The translations under genes and the position numbers were made by a program. A model generated the notes under the pieces. The model saw only the letters and a program-made list of their open reading frames with translations. It did no database searches and had not been told where the DNA came from. Shown here piece by piece: positions 43,792 to 52,839 of a stretch of 64,000 nucleotides of DNA. Origin of the DNA: Cedecea neteri (GTDB lineage Bacteria; Pseudomonadota; Gammaproteobacteria; Enterobacterales; Enterobacteriaceae); the NCBI RefSeq assembly GCF_000757825.1, contig NZ_CP009451.1:1426001-1490000 (forward strand), read 5' to 3'. Within the stretch, counting starts at the first letter, position 1, and each line of letters begins with the position of its first letter.

Positions 43792-44748
43792 TTAAGGCCG
43801 ATCAATAAGTAACGACAGGCCAACCAACAGGCTAAAGTCTGACGAGACTGCAGCTGCCTCAGCCTGTGGGCAATTACCGTCCCAGCCAAACCAGGCACTG
43901 AATAAAGTAACGATCTCCCCGTCGCTAAGCATTTGACGATCGGCGCTCCAGACAGCAAATAGCATTTTTAGCTGGAAGAACTGGCGCGTCAGAGCCTGAA
44001 ACGCCAGACCGTAATTTTCGCACTTAATGCCAGGGAAAACGTTCTGGTAAAGACGATAAATAAGGACATTACGCAAAATATGAGGCTGTTCAGTAAGCAC
44101 CTGACACTTCGCCAGGTTCTGCTGTAGCTCCTGGAAACGCTCGCTCAAACGATTGGGCTGCATGATGTTCAGCTCACTGAGCTTCAGCATCATCGACATC
44201 TTGTCGGCCATCGGCAAATTCAAATTCAGGCGCATCACGCCCATTTCTTTAAGCGCTGCTAGTCGGTGTTCTTTTATTACAGGCAACATCGTTAACTGCT
44301 CTTCCAGCACGCCGTGTTCGGCCAGTTGAGCAAGCTGCTCACCCATCGACATCAACAGCGCAGGATCGCGCTTGTCATCGACAAGATACTGCTGCGCTTT
44401 GCTCAGCAGCACGCCGATAGCGTACAGGCTCACCTCAAGGGAAAGCGCCGGGTGCACTGCCAGATTTATGCACTGCTGGTTGAGCATTTCATCCCATGCC
44501 GTCAGCTCAACGGTGCCCTGCACCTCGGCCTGTGAGATTTGCAGCTCAAACGCCTGCGGATTAAACAGCAGTTCACGGGCAACGCTTTCGCAGCCGGGAT
44601 CCAGGCTTTCGCGTAGCTGAGTGGTGAGCTTAACGTTGGCCTGCGGCCAGCCTTCGCTCGCCCGGCTACAGGCCGGGCAGGAGCAGGCTTCGCTTCGGGC
44701 GGCATGGCGAAGAACAAATTCAGGTTGATAACGTTCGATGATTTCCAT
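43792..44748 (-). CDS. FliB-like flagellin lysine-N-methylase homologue
   Basis: 318-residue protein resembling FliB, which methylates surface lysines of flagellin. The N-terminal pattern aromatic-x-x-x-F-V-x-R, a cysteine cluster, then G-W, matches FliB. The cluster is C-x-C-x-x-C (Cys22, 24, 27) rather than the usual C-x3-C-x4-C-C, so any metal site may be altered. The rest is helical. I used ATG 44748, preceded by GGAGAG. Unlike the cassette genes to its left it has GC-rich codons like the flagellar genes. Confidence 0.7.
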   Translation of the reverse strand: MEIIERYQPEFVLRHAARSEACSCPACSRASEGWPQANVKLTTQLRESLDPGCESVARELLFNPQAFELQISQAEVQGTVELTAWDEMLNQQCINLAVHPALSLEVSLYAIGVLLSKAQQYLVDDKRDPALLMSMGEQLAQLAEHGVLEEQLTMLPVIKEHRLAALKEMGVMRLNLNLPMADKMSMMLKLSELNIMQPNRLSERFQELQQNLAKCQVLTEQPHILRNVLIYRLYQNVFPGIKCENYGLAFQALTRQFFQLKMLFAVWSADRQMLSDGEIVTLFSAWFGWDGNCPQAEAAAVSSDFSLLVGLSLLIDRP

Positions 44749-44783
44749 TTCTCTCTCCAGGGCGGCCACGGCCTTCCCTTTCT

Positions 44784-46196
44784 TTATCTGTGTTTACGGA
44801 AAAACCAGTGGGTGCAGTCGACCGGCTGGCCGCTCTGGCCGTCCAGCGTTTGCTGGATAAACGCGAAGCTCGGGTAGAAGCCGAGCCAGCAGCTTTGTTC
44901 AAACAGAGGCTGCCAGGCCTCATCGCGGGTTTGTGTCCCAGCGATGGCTTCACGATATGCATCGAGCAAAGTGGCATAAAAACTGGCATTCACGGCGTAG
45001 GCACAGCCATTTTCAGAGGCCTGCACGCGCACCACGCCCGGCAGCGATTTCATCAGCCGCAGTTCACCGTACTTCCCGCCAAGCATCAGCGCCTGCCAGT
45101 CGATATGGTCAAGCTTGGTCAGCAGGGCGTTCACCTGCTGGACCGAGTTCTCTTTCTTTACAAAATGCACCGCCGCATCCAGCAGCACCACGTTACGCCA
45201 GCCCTCACGCTGAGCCTGTTCCAGTACCGCGCAGTGGGTTTTCAGCTCGGCAAGCGCCGGATCTTCGTCCTGATGAAGCGTCACCGGCAGCAGCTGGTCG
45301 GCTGAAAAACCAAAGTCGAGAAGCCCCCGGCATTGCGCCTCCAGCTCCATTTCCTGCTGCACTGGGTAGATAACCGCAACTTTGTCGAATACCGACCAGT
45401 GGACCTGCTGGTTAAGCGGCGCGCGGCTTAAGCGTCGGTAATGCGCAAGCAGATTTTCGTCCTTCACCAAATCCTCAAGGTGCAGATCCACCGGCGTGCT
45501 GCTGCCCATAATGAAGTCTTTGTCGTAGGTGTTGCTGCTGTGGGAGATACAGACAATCGCCTTCTCAGGCGCAATTTGCAGCACCGGCGTGGTGAAGTTC
45601 TTCAGAAACGCTTGCTCCTCCGCGAGCGTCTCTTCGTCCTTATAGCGATTTTTCTTCAGCAGGTTGCGGTGCAGCCCAAAGGTGCCATTGAGCGCATGCC
45701 GTGGGCCAAAGGGATGACTGAGGTACATTTTGTCGAGGTGGCTGTACCAGACGTAAATCTGGTCGCAGCCGGAAAACAGCGCGTTATGGCCCTGCATTTC
45801 CGCCACCTGGTGCGAGATTTTTTCCGGCGGATAATAGTCATCATCGTCAAAGCTGATGATGTATTCCCCGGTTGCCAGTTCGTTGAGCATATTGCGTTTG
45901 CGCCCCAGCGCCAGGCGTTCCGGGCTATGAATGTAGCGCACGTTATGCAGCGCCGGGTCGACCATCATGTCGATCAGATCCTGGTTACTCTCGGCGGAGT
46001 CATCCAGCACGATCAGCTCGCGCTTATCCGCCGGATAGTCCTGATACTGGTAGATGTAGAGCAGGTACGGCAGAAATTCACGTCGGTTCCAGGTCGGGCA
46101 AACGACGCTGACAAAGGGCGTTTTTTGCGGGGCGGCGGCGCGCTGACGCTTTAACAGGTTATCCAGCAGGGTGCTGCGGTTAGCGGTAGGTTTCAT
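44784..46196 (-). CDS. GT2 glycosyltransferase fused to a degenerate GT25-like domain
   Basis: 470-residue protein. Residues 20-240 are a GT2 domain with V-C-P-T-W-N-R-R-E, I-V-L-D-D-S and a metal-binding F-D-D-D-D-Y. Residues about 300-465 align with the GT25 domain of the protein at 41939-43768 (for example E-G-W-R-N-V-V-L-L against E-G-W-K-N-V-L-I-L, and S-C-W-L-G-F-Y-P against D-C-W-L-G-I-F-P). The E-D-D catalytic motif is replaced by D-A-A near residue 340, so the second domain is probably a binding domain. It lies next to lfiJ and is likely to act on flagellin or another axial protein. Confidence 0.78.
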   Translation of the reverse strand: MKPTANRSTLLDNLLKRQRAAAPQKTPFVSVVCPTWNRREFLPYLLYIYQYQDYPADKRELIVLDDSAESNQDLIDMMVDPALHNVRYIHSPERLALGRKRNMLNELATGEYIISFDDDDYYPPEKISHQVAEMQGHNALFSGCDQIYVWYSHLDKMYLSHPFGPRHALNGTFGLHRNLLKKNRYKDEETLAEEQAFLKNFTTPVLQIAPEKAIVCISHSSNTYDKDFIMGSSTPVDLHLEDLVKDENLLAHYRRLSRAPLNQQVHWSVFDKVAVIYPVQQEMELEAQCRGLLDFGFSADQLLPVTLHQDEDPALAELKTHCAVLEQAQREGWRNVVLLDAAVHFVKKENSVQQVNALLTKLDHIDWQALMLGGKYGELRLMKSLPGVVRVQASENGCAYAVNASFYATLLDAYREAIAGTQTRDEAWQPLFEQSCWLGFYPSFAFIQQTLDGQSGQPVDCTHWFFRKHR

Positions 46197-46206
46197 GGGT
46201 TAACTC

Positions 46207-46644
46207 TTAGCGGTGAGCGAGCCGCTGGCGCAGCCAGCACTGAGCGGAAACGGCATCCGTCGCCTTCCGCTCGCGTCGCTCTTGTTCTGCATGGCGCTCG
46301 CTGCGCTTCGCGTCGAGCACCACCTCAAGGCCTTTTTCACGCTTCGCCTCCTGCAGCAAAGCGCCCTGCAGCTGGCGGGCTTCCAGCTCGGCCAACGCGT
46401 GCTCCTGCTTCTGCCAGTCGATCACTCGCTGAAGGGTGCGCTTGTAGCCCGAGTGGTTCACCATCTGCAGCGCGGAGTTGCCGCTCTCCGGGCTTATACC
46501 GGCGGCAAGCGACGTCAGCGTGCTGATGTTTTTTTCATAGCGCTGGCACAGCTGCTGCTGGGCGTTTAACCGCGCGCCGGTCTCTTTTACCGCCCGGTTA
46601 CGTAGCGTGTGCAGCTGTTCCAGCGTGGCAATCAGTTTGCTCAT
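46207..46644 (-). CDS. lfiJ: Export protein LfiJ (FliJ-like)
   Basis: 145-residue, strongly helical coiled-coil protein rich in Gln, Glu, Lys and Arg, as expected of FliJ, the stalk that links the export ATPase to the LfhA gate. It lies 6 nt after lfiI. Identification rests on this character and on the conserved lfiE-J order. Confidence 0.82.
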   Translation of the reverse strand: MSKLIATLEQLHTLRNRAVKETGARLNAQQQLCQRYEKNISTLTSLAAGISPESGNSALQMVNHSGYKRTLQRVIDWQKQEHALAELEARQLQGALLQEAKREKGLEVVLDAKRSERHAEQERRERKATDAVSAQCWLRQRLAHR

Positions 46645-46650
46645 GGTCGA

Positions 46651-47970
46651 TTATCCCGCCTGCGACAGCAGGCATAAGTCGCTGATGGTATTGGCAAGCG
46701 GTGCGGGTTCATGCACCTCCTGCTGAAGAAACTGCGTAATCGCCGGGGCCAGTTTTACCGCCCTGTCGGCCTGCGGGTCGGCCCCGGCAACGTAGCCGCC
46801 GAGCGGCAGCAGCGGCTTGATGCTTTGGTATTCGGCATACAGCTGTTTCAGCGTCCTTGCCGCCAGCTGGTGCGGGCGTTCCGTCACCTGACTCATACAG
46901 CGGCTGATGGAGTGCCCCACGTCGATGGCCGGATAATGCCCGGCTTCGGCAAGGTGGCGAGAAAGCACAATGTGGCCGTCGAGCACCGCTCGGGCGCAGT
47001 CCACGATCGGGTCCTGCTGATCGTCCCCTTCCGCCAGCACGGTATAGATCGCGGTCATCGTGCCGCTGCCGGTGCTGTTGCCCGCACTTTCCACAAGCCG
47101 CGGGATCATGCCAAAAGCCGAAGGCGGATAGCCTTTAGTGGCGGGCGGTTCACCAAGCGAGAGCGCAATCTCGCGCTGGGCCATGGCGTAGCGGGTCAGG
47201 GAGTCCACCAGCAGCAGGACGTCTTTACCTTTGTCGCGGTAGTAGCTGGCGATGGTGTGGCACAGCTCGGTAGCCTTAATGCGCATCAGCGGTGATTCAT
47301 CGGCCGGTGCGGCCACAATGACAGACTTCGCCAGCCCTTCGGCCTGCAACGAGTTTTCAATAAATTCTTTTACTTCGCGCCCGCGCTCGCCAATCAGCCC
47401 GACCACCACCACTTCTGCCTGGGTGTAGCGGGTTATCATGCCAAGCAGCACGCTTTTACCGACGCCGCTGCCCGCCATCAGCCCGACGCGCTGGCCTTTG
47501 CCAATCGTCAGCAGGCCGTTGATGGTCCGCACGCCAACGTCGAGCGGCTGCGCCACGCTCTGGCGGGTGAGCGGATGAACCTGGGGCAAATGCAGCGGCA
47601 GCGGCGTGTCGCCGACCAGCTTGCCTTTGTTGTCCAGCGGCTCTCCCAGCCCGTTAACCACCCGGCCCAGCCAGCGGTCGCCAATCATCACGCCTTCCTG
47701 CTTATCCGCCGGGAAAACGCGGGCGCCAGCAATTAATCCCGTCGGATGCTTGAAGGGCATCAGCCAGGTCAGGTCGCGGTCAAACCCTACGACCTGAGCA
47801 TCAATCAGTTCGCTGTCCGCGCTTTCCACGCGGCACATCTGCCCAACCGCCAGACGGCAGCCCACGCACTCGAGCAGGATGCCGTTCACGCGCACCAGCC
47901 TGCCCGCCACGCGAGCAAGATTAATGTTTTCAATGGAGCGCAGCGCCTGCGCGAAGTCCAGATCACTCAT
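46651..47970 (-). CDS. lfiI: Flagellar export ATPase LfiI (FliI-like)
   Basis: 439-residue F1-beta-like ATPase that powers export of rod, hook and filament subunits. The Walker A loop A-G-S-G-V-G-K-S lies near residue 168, Walker B L-L-L-V-D-S-L-T near 255, and the family signature P-P-A-T-K-G-Y-P-P-S-A-F follows. It overlaps lfiH by 8 nt. Confidence 0.93.
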   Translation of the reverse strand: MSDLDFAQALRSIENINLARVAGRLVRVNGILLECVGCRLAVGQMCRVESADSELIDAQVVGFDRDLTWLMPFKHPTGLIAGARVFPADKQEGVMIGDRWLGRVVNGLGEPLDNKGKLVGDTPLPLHLPQVHPLTRQSVAQPLDVGVRTINGLLTIGKGQRVGLMAGSGVGKSVLLGMITRYTQAEVVVVGLIGERGREVKEFIENSLQAEGLAKSVIVAAPADESPLMRIKATELCHTIASYYRDKGKDVLLLVDSLTRYAMAQREIALSLGEPPATKGYPPSAFGMIPRLVESAGNSTGSGTMTAIYTVLAEGDDQQDPIVDCARAVLDGHIVLSRHLAEAGHYPAIDVGHSISRCMSQVTERPHQLAARTLKQLYAEYQSIKPLLPLGGYVAGADPQADRAVKLAPAITQFLQQEVHEPAPLANTISDLCLLSQAG

Positions 47971-48712
47971 CGTGCGTTTCCGGCAGCAGGTTTTCTTTCA
48001 GTACGTCCATACACTGCTCAAGGCGATGCTGACAGCCGATATCCATTTCGCTGGTATCGGTGATGACCCGGCATTCACCGGCGTCCAGGTCCGGGTCGGC
48101 GGCCAGGCCCCACTGGCGGGCTTTCTCCGGTTCGGCTTCGCTAATACGCTGATATTCTTCATTGTTAAGCAGCACACGAATCTGCTCGGGGATCTGAGGC
48201 AGGCCGTTAAGCGCCTCTTCAATCAGCGTCAGCATCTGGGTTGGATGCAGCGCAAGTTCACAGCGAATCACCTGGCGGGTGACTTTTTCTACCAGCTGCA
48301 GCAACTCTTCGCGGCGGCGTTGTTCATAAGCGCTGAGATACTGACGCAGCTCGTTTGCCACACCGTCCAGCGGCTCGGCCGCATCAAGAAACAGCTGGCG
48401 AGCGTGCTGTTTCCCCTCTTCCAGCCCCTTGCGCATCCCCTCTTCAAAACCGAGGCGAGCGCCTTCCTGGTAGCCCTCTTCTTTTCCTTCTTCCATGCCC
48501 TGCGCAAAACCACGGTTCAGGCCATCCTGAAAGCCCTGCACCAGCTGCTGCTGGTAAGCTTCCGGGTCAAGCGCCTGGCCCGATTGTTCAAGGCTTGCCT
48601 GCTGCCAGCTTTTACGCAACGGCGGGAATTTGTGCAGTCGGGGTTTAATCACGCCCTGACGGCGGGCGGTCAGGCTGCCCAGAGTGGCGGTTTTCGCGTT
48701 TTTGAACATCAT
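47963..48712 (-). CDS. lfiH: Export ATPase regulator LfiH (FliH-like)
   Basis: 249-residue FliH homologue. The middle has the tell-tale repeated G-x3-G pattern (Q-G-F-Q-D-G-L-N-R-G-F-A-Q-G and so on, residues about 55-100), which forms the long helical stalk that binds LfiI. It shares one base with the end of lfiG. Confidence 0.9.
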   Translation of the reverse strand: MMFKNAKTATLGSLTARRQGVIKPRLHKFPPLRKSWQQASLEQSGQALDPEAYQQQLVQGFQDGLNRGFAQGMEEGKEEGYQEGARLGFEEGMRKGLEEGKQHARQLFLDAAEPLDGVANELRQYLSAYEQRRREELLQLVEKVTRQVIRCELALHPTQMLTLIEEALNGLPQIPEQIRVLLNNEEYQRISEAEPEKARQWGLAADPDLDAGECRVITDTSEMDIGCQHRLEQCMDVLKENLLPETHDE

Positions 48713-49749
48713 TATTCCATCGTCTGCTCAGCGAACAGCTGAACCTGAATTTCGCCGTCTTCCGCCAGCTGACGCACGGTGCCCATAATCTCTTTGCGCA
48801 CCTGCTCAATTCGGCTGACCGGCACCGGCCCGAGGCGCGAAGTGGTGCTTTGCAGTAACTGCACCTGACGCTTTGGCATCACGTTACAGATGGTCTGTCG
48901 CAGCACCGGCTCGGTGCCCTTCAGCGCCACCGCCCACTCTTCCATCGAGACCTCTTCCATCAGGCGCTGCAGCGTATTCTGGTTCTGGCGACTGAGGATG
49001 AAGAACTCATACATTTCGTCTTTCAGCTCGTCGACCACCTCTTCGTCACGCTCGCGAAGCTGGTCCAGCAGCAGTTGCTGGTTTTCCGGAATGCGGTTGA
49101 CGATATTGGCGGCGTGCTTAATGCCGGTCACCTTCGAGCCGTGCTCGGAAAGTACCGCCACGCCACGGTCAACCAGCCTGTCCAACTCGTCGATAACGTC
49201 CCGGTTAACGTCGTCCAGCTTGGCAATGCGGTAAACGATTTCGTCCTGGCGCTCCTGCGGCAGCACGCTGAGCACGCTGGCCGCCACGTCCGGCGGTAAG
49301 AAAGCGAGGAACACGGCCTGCAGCTGCAGGTGCTCGTGTTCAATAAGCGCCGCCAGCTGCGGCACGTCTACCCATTGCAGGCGAGCCATGCGGTAGCGAA
49401 TCTCATCCCCGTAGATGCCGTTAATCACGCTGCGCGCAATTTCCCCGCCCAGCGCTTTTTCCAGAATGCTGCGCAGGTAGGTGCGCGAAGCGCCGTTAAT
49501 CCCGCTCTGCTCCCGGTAGTCCTGAAAAAAGTTGTTCATCGCCTGGCGAGCATGAGTCACCTTCACGCCGTGCAGCCGCGCCATGGTTTCGCTCAGTAAA
49601 AGCACCTCTTCCCGGCTTAGCTTCTGCATGACCTGAGCGGCGGCGTCTTCACCCACGCTCAGCAGCAGGATCGCCGCCTGTTCGATGCGCGAGCGCCCGT
49701 TGCTGCCGCTGCTACTTTTACTGTTCTTGCTTACTGTTGGTTCGCTCAT
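48712..49749 (-). CDS. lfiG: Rotor/switch protein LfiG (FliG-like)
   Basis: 345-residue switch protein that transmits torque from the LafT/LafU stator. The three FliG domains are recognisable, with charged residues in the C-terminal domain (K-D-E-M-Y-E-F and the V-R-x-E-I-M-G-T end). The first 32 nt overlap the end of lfiF. Confidence 0.92.
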   Translation of the reverse strand: MSEPTVSKNSKSSSGSNGRSRIEQAAILLLSVGEDAAAQVMQKLSREEVLLLSETMARLHGVKVTHARQAMNNFFQDYREQSGINGASRTYLRSILEKALGGEIARSVINGIYGDEIRYRMARLQWVDVPQLAALIEHEHLQLQAVFLAFLPPDVAASVLSVLPQERQDEIVYRIAKLDDVNRDVIDELDRLVDRGVAVLSEHGSKVTGIKHAANIVNRIPENQQLLLDQLRERDEEVVDELKDEMYEFFILSRQNQNTLQRLMEEVSMEEWAVALKGTEPVLRQTICNVMPKRQVQLLQSTTSRLGPVPVSRIEQVRKEIMGTVRQLAEDGEIQVQLFAEQTME

Positions 49750-51403
49750 TGCTGTTGATCCACTGTTTCAGTACTTCCGCCACGCGCTCGGTTTCGCTCT
49801 GGGCGAGCATCTGTAAGTATTCGACTTTCGTTTCAAGGCCAGAACTTTGCGGCGGCAGGTTGTCATCGTTCTGGAACGACGATTTCGGCAGGCCAGCCGC
49901 CAGGGCGTCATCGCTGGTGATTAATTCATTTTCAAGCAGCGCGCCGCTTTCCAGAGCCGGTTCGTTCGCGGCCTCGGTAACCGCCAGTTCACGACGGCTG
50001 AAGCGTTGTACGACCGGACGCACGCCGAACAACAGGGTTAGCAGTGCCAGCAGGCCAATGCCGCCGGTCTGTCCCCAATACTGCATGTGCGGATCCTGCC
50101 ACCATTTCAGCACCGGGAAGGCCGTCGCTTCTGGTTCGGTAAAGGCCATAACGTCCAGCGTCAGGGAGTCACCGCGGGCTTTATCTATCCCAGCCGCGTC
50201 TTCCACCAGCCGCGTCAGGCCGGCCAGTTTTTCCGGCGTAATCTTCGCCAGCGCGGGTGCACTTTGGTTCAGGGCGATGGCCACGCGCAGCTTCTCAAGC
50301 TGATAGCCTGGATGGCGGATATGGCGGATATCGCGGTCGTAGGCGTATTTACGCTGCTCGGAATTACGGCTGCTGAGGGACTGCGGGTTCCCAGCCGGAG
50401 CCGTGTTCGCGTTGGCATTAGCGTTAGCAGCCGCATTCGCCGCAGCAGGCGGCTGGTTGACCGGACGATTGCTGAGCGAGCCCGGCACGCCAAGGGCCAG
50501 CTCGTTGGTGACATTTTCCTGGCTGATGTTTTCATCGCTCACACGGGCGTCTTTCCCCAGACGTTCCTGGGTTTCTTCCACGCTGCTCATATCAACCTGC
50601 GGCGCCACGCTGATGCGGAAGTTGTTGCTCCCCACTAGCGAAGTCAGCAGGCCGGAAATGTTCTTTTCGGTGTCGACTTTCATGCGCTGCACAACGTCAT
50701 TGGCCTGACGAATTCCGGCCAGGCTGCCGCCGCCGTTTTGCAGGCCTTCAGAAAGCAGGTTGCCGCTTTGATCGACCACCCTCACGCTGCTGGCCTTCAT
50801 CCCCGGCACGCTGCCGGAAACCAGTTGGACGATGGCCGCGACCTGCGGTTCATCAAGGCTTTTGCCGTGGCGGAGCTGAACGATAACCGACGCACTGCTC
50901 TCCGGCTTGTTGCTCATGACAAAGGAGCTGGCTTCGCTTAGCCCAAGATGCACCCGCGCCATCTCCACCGGTTCCAGGCCCATGATGCTCTTCGACAGTT
51001 CCCCTTCGAGGCTGCGCTTGTAGCGAACGTTCTGCACAAACTGGCTGCTGCCGAGCATCTCTTCTTTGTCCATCAGCTCATAGCCTTCCGGCAACGCCGC
51101 GCTGATGCCCTTCGCCGCCAGCGCCATACGCGCCTTCGACAGTTTGTTTTCGGCCACCAAAATTTGCCCGTTGTCCGGGTTAATTCTGTAGGCAATGTTT
51201 TCTGCGCCCAGCACTTCAACCACCTGCGCGGTTGGCAGATTTTCCTGGGCGCCATATAGCGCGACATAGCCGCCGCCGCTGCGCCACAGAGAGGCAACAA
51301 TGGCGCCGGTCAGCAACACGGCTGCGGCGCCTATAAGCCATTTTTTATGATTTCCCTGCGGCAACGGCATCGCCGCAAGCTGATTTTTGATTTTGTTTAA
51401 CAC
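49718..51403 (-). CDS. lfiF: MS-ring protein LfiF (FliF-like)
   Basis: 561-residue MS-ring subunit with TMs near residues 24-44 and about 440-460 flanking the YscJ/FliF periplasmic domains. A Gln/Asn/Ala-rich linker sits near residues 315-345. The C-terminal tail that binds LfiG is present. I chose the GTG start at 51403, with AAGG 8 nt upstream and 10 nt after lfiE. An in-frame TTG at 51424 is possible but less likely. Confidence 0.9.
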   Translation of the reverse strand: MLNKIKNQLAAMPLPQGNHKKWLIGAAAVLLTGAIVASLWRSGGGYVALYGAQENLPTAQVVEVLGAENIAYRINPDNGQILVAENKLSKARMALAAKGISAALPEGYELMDKEEMLGSSQFVQNVRYKRSLEGELSKSIMGLEPVEMARVHLGLSEASSFVMSNKPESSASVIVQLRHGKSLDEPQVAAIVQLVSGSVPGMKASSVRVVDQSGNLLSEGLQNGGGSLAGIRQANDVVQRMKVDTEKNISGLLTSLVGSNNFRISVAPQVDMSSVEETQERLGKDARVSDENISQENVTNELALGVPGSLSNRPVNQPPAAANAAANANANANTAPAGNPQSLSSRNSEQRKYAYDRDIRHIRHPGYQLEKLRVAIALNQSAPALAKITPEKLAGLTRLVEDAAGIDKARGDSLTLDVMAFTEPEATAFPVLKWWQDPHMQYWGQTGGIGLLALLTLLFGVRPVVQRFSRRELAVTEAANEPALESGALLENELITSDDALAAGLPKSSFQNDDNLPPQSSGLETKVEYLQMLAQSETERVAEVLKQWINSNERTNSKQEQ

Positions 51404-51413
51404 GGTAAGGCCC

Positions 51414-51776
51414 TTAGAGCGCAATGTTCATCACTTCATCCAGCGCGGTGGTGAGCTTGTTGCGCACCTGCATCATTGCCGTAAACGCCACGCTGGCTTT
51501 CTGGCTTTCGATCATCGCGCCGGTTAAATCGTCGCTCTGGCCGGTGTCGATAGCGGCCTGGCGGGCGCTGGCGGCGTGCTGCATCTGGTCAACGTTGTTG
51601 ATGGCCTGGTTAAGGACATTGCCGAACGAGACGGAGGGCGCGGTACCCATCCCCGACGGCGCGAGAGTCTGAGGCGCGGCGATAGCGCCGGCACCGGCGC
51701 TTGCCGCCGTGTGCTGTAGCCGCATCAGCATTTCCTGCTGCCCCATCGGCATACCTAATCCTGAAATCTTATCCAT
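51414..51776 (-). CDS. lfiE: Hook-basal body adaptor LfiE (FliE-like)
   Basis: 120-residue FliE homologue that joins the MS-ring to the rod. The C-terminal F-T-A-M-M-Q-V-R-N-K-L-x-x-A-x-x-E-V-M block is diagnostic. Start ATG 51776 has a GGAAGGAAA ribosome site, 19 nt after the lafK stop. Confidence 0.88.
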   Translation of the reverse strand: MDKISGLGMPMGQQEMLMRLQHTAASAGAGAIAAPQTLAPSGMGTAPSVSFGNVLNQAINNVDQMQHAASARQAAIDTGQSDDLTGAMIESQKASVAFTAMMQVRNKLTTALDEVMNIAL

Positions 51777-51795
51777 AGTGGTTTCCTTCCCCCTT

Positions 51796-52839
51796 TCAGG
51801 AGTAACACCCAATTTCAATACCCTCTTCTCGCATCGAAGCCAGTCGGTAACGCAGCGCCCGAGGGGTAATGCCTAAAAACTGGGCGGTTTTCGATTTGTT
51901 GCCCTGATGACGCTTTAGCAGGTCGATGATGTACTGGTACTCGGCCATACGACCGTGCATCTTGACGTTGCGAATCGCGGCCGGGGCATCGCCCTCAGAG
52001 CGGTGGCCGGTTTCATGCCATGCCGGCATGATGCCAATGGCGGCGCTTTGCGGCTGTACGACCGGCGTCAGGCCGAAATCTTTGGCGGTGATTTCGCTCC
52101 CGTTACAGAGGATCAGGCCACGCTGGATAACGTTCTCCAGCTCACGAACGTTACCCGGCCAGTTATAGCTCAGCAGCGCGTGACGGGCGTCTTCGGCAAG
52201 CATAATCTTGCCCTGGTGGAACGTGTGATATTTGCTAATGAAGCGCTGGGCCAGCGGGATGATGTCCTGCTGACGCTCACGCAGTGGCGTAATGTGGATA
52301 GGCACCACCGAAATGCGGTAGAACAAATCCTGACGAAAACGGCCTTCGGCAATTTCAAGCTGTAAATCTTTATTCGTGGAAGCTATCAGGCGAATATCAA
52401 GTGGGATTTTTTTATGGCTGCCTAAACGCTCAACTTCCTGCTCTTGCAGCACCCTTAATAATTTGGCCTGTAGCGCCAGCGGCATATCACCAATTTCATC
52501 CAGTAATAATGTGCCGCCGTTGGCTTGCTCAAATTTACCCGCAACGCTTGCCACCGCACCGGTAAATGCACCTTTCTCATAGCCAAATAAAATAGCTTCC
52601 AGCATGCTCTCAGGAATAGCGGCGCAGTTCACACCAACATAAGGCGAATCGCTTCCCGTGGCGTGTTCATGAATATATTTAGCTACGCATTCTTTACCGG
52701 TGCCTGTTTCGCCAGTTATCAACACTGACACATTAAAATTTGCCACACGGCGTGCCAGCGCAAATACGCTAACGCTGGAAGGTGCCCTGGCCACAAAGCC
52801 GTTAAGATTTCCTGCGCTATGATCCATAAACATATTCAT
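51796..52839 (-). CDS. lafK: Sigma-54-dependent activator LafK
   Basis: 347-residue enhancer-binding protein and expected master activator of lateral flagellar class II genes. The AAA+ domain starts almost at the N-terminus: Walker A G-E-T-G-T-G-K-E (43-50), G-A-F-T-G-A sigma-54 contact loop (90-95), Walker B L-L-D-E-I-G. A Fis-type helix-turn-helix lies at the C-terminus (K-S-K-T-A-Q-F-L-G-I-T-P-R-A-L-R-Y-R-L). There is no N-terminal receiver or other sensor domain, so activity is probably set by expression level or partners. It leads directly into lfiE. Confidence 0.9.
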   Translation of the reverse strand: MNMFMDHSAGNLNGFVARAPSSVSVFALARRVANFNVSVLITGETGTGKECVAKYIHEHATGSDSPYVGVNCAAIPESMLEAILFGYEKGAFTGAVASVAGKFEQANGGTLLLDEIGDMPLALQAKLLRVLQEQEVERLGSHKKIPLDIRLIASTNKDLQLEIAEGRFRQDLFYRISVVPIHITPLRERQQDIIPLAQRFISKYHTFHQGKIMLAEDARHALLSYNWPGNVRELENVIQRGLILCNGSEITAKDFGLTPVVQPQSAAIGIMPAWHETGHRSEGDAPAAIRNVKMHGRMAEYQYIIDLLKRHQGNKSKTAQFLGITPRALRYRLASMREEGIEIGCYS

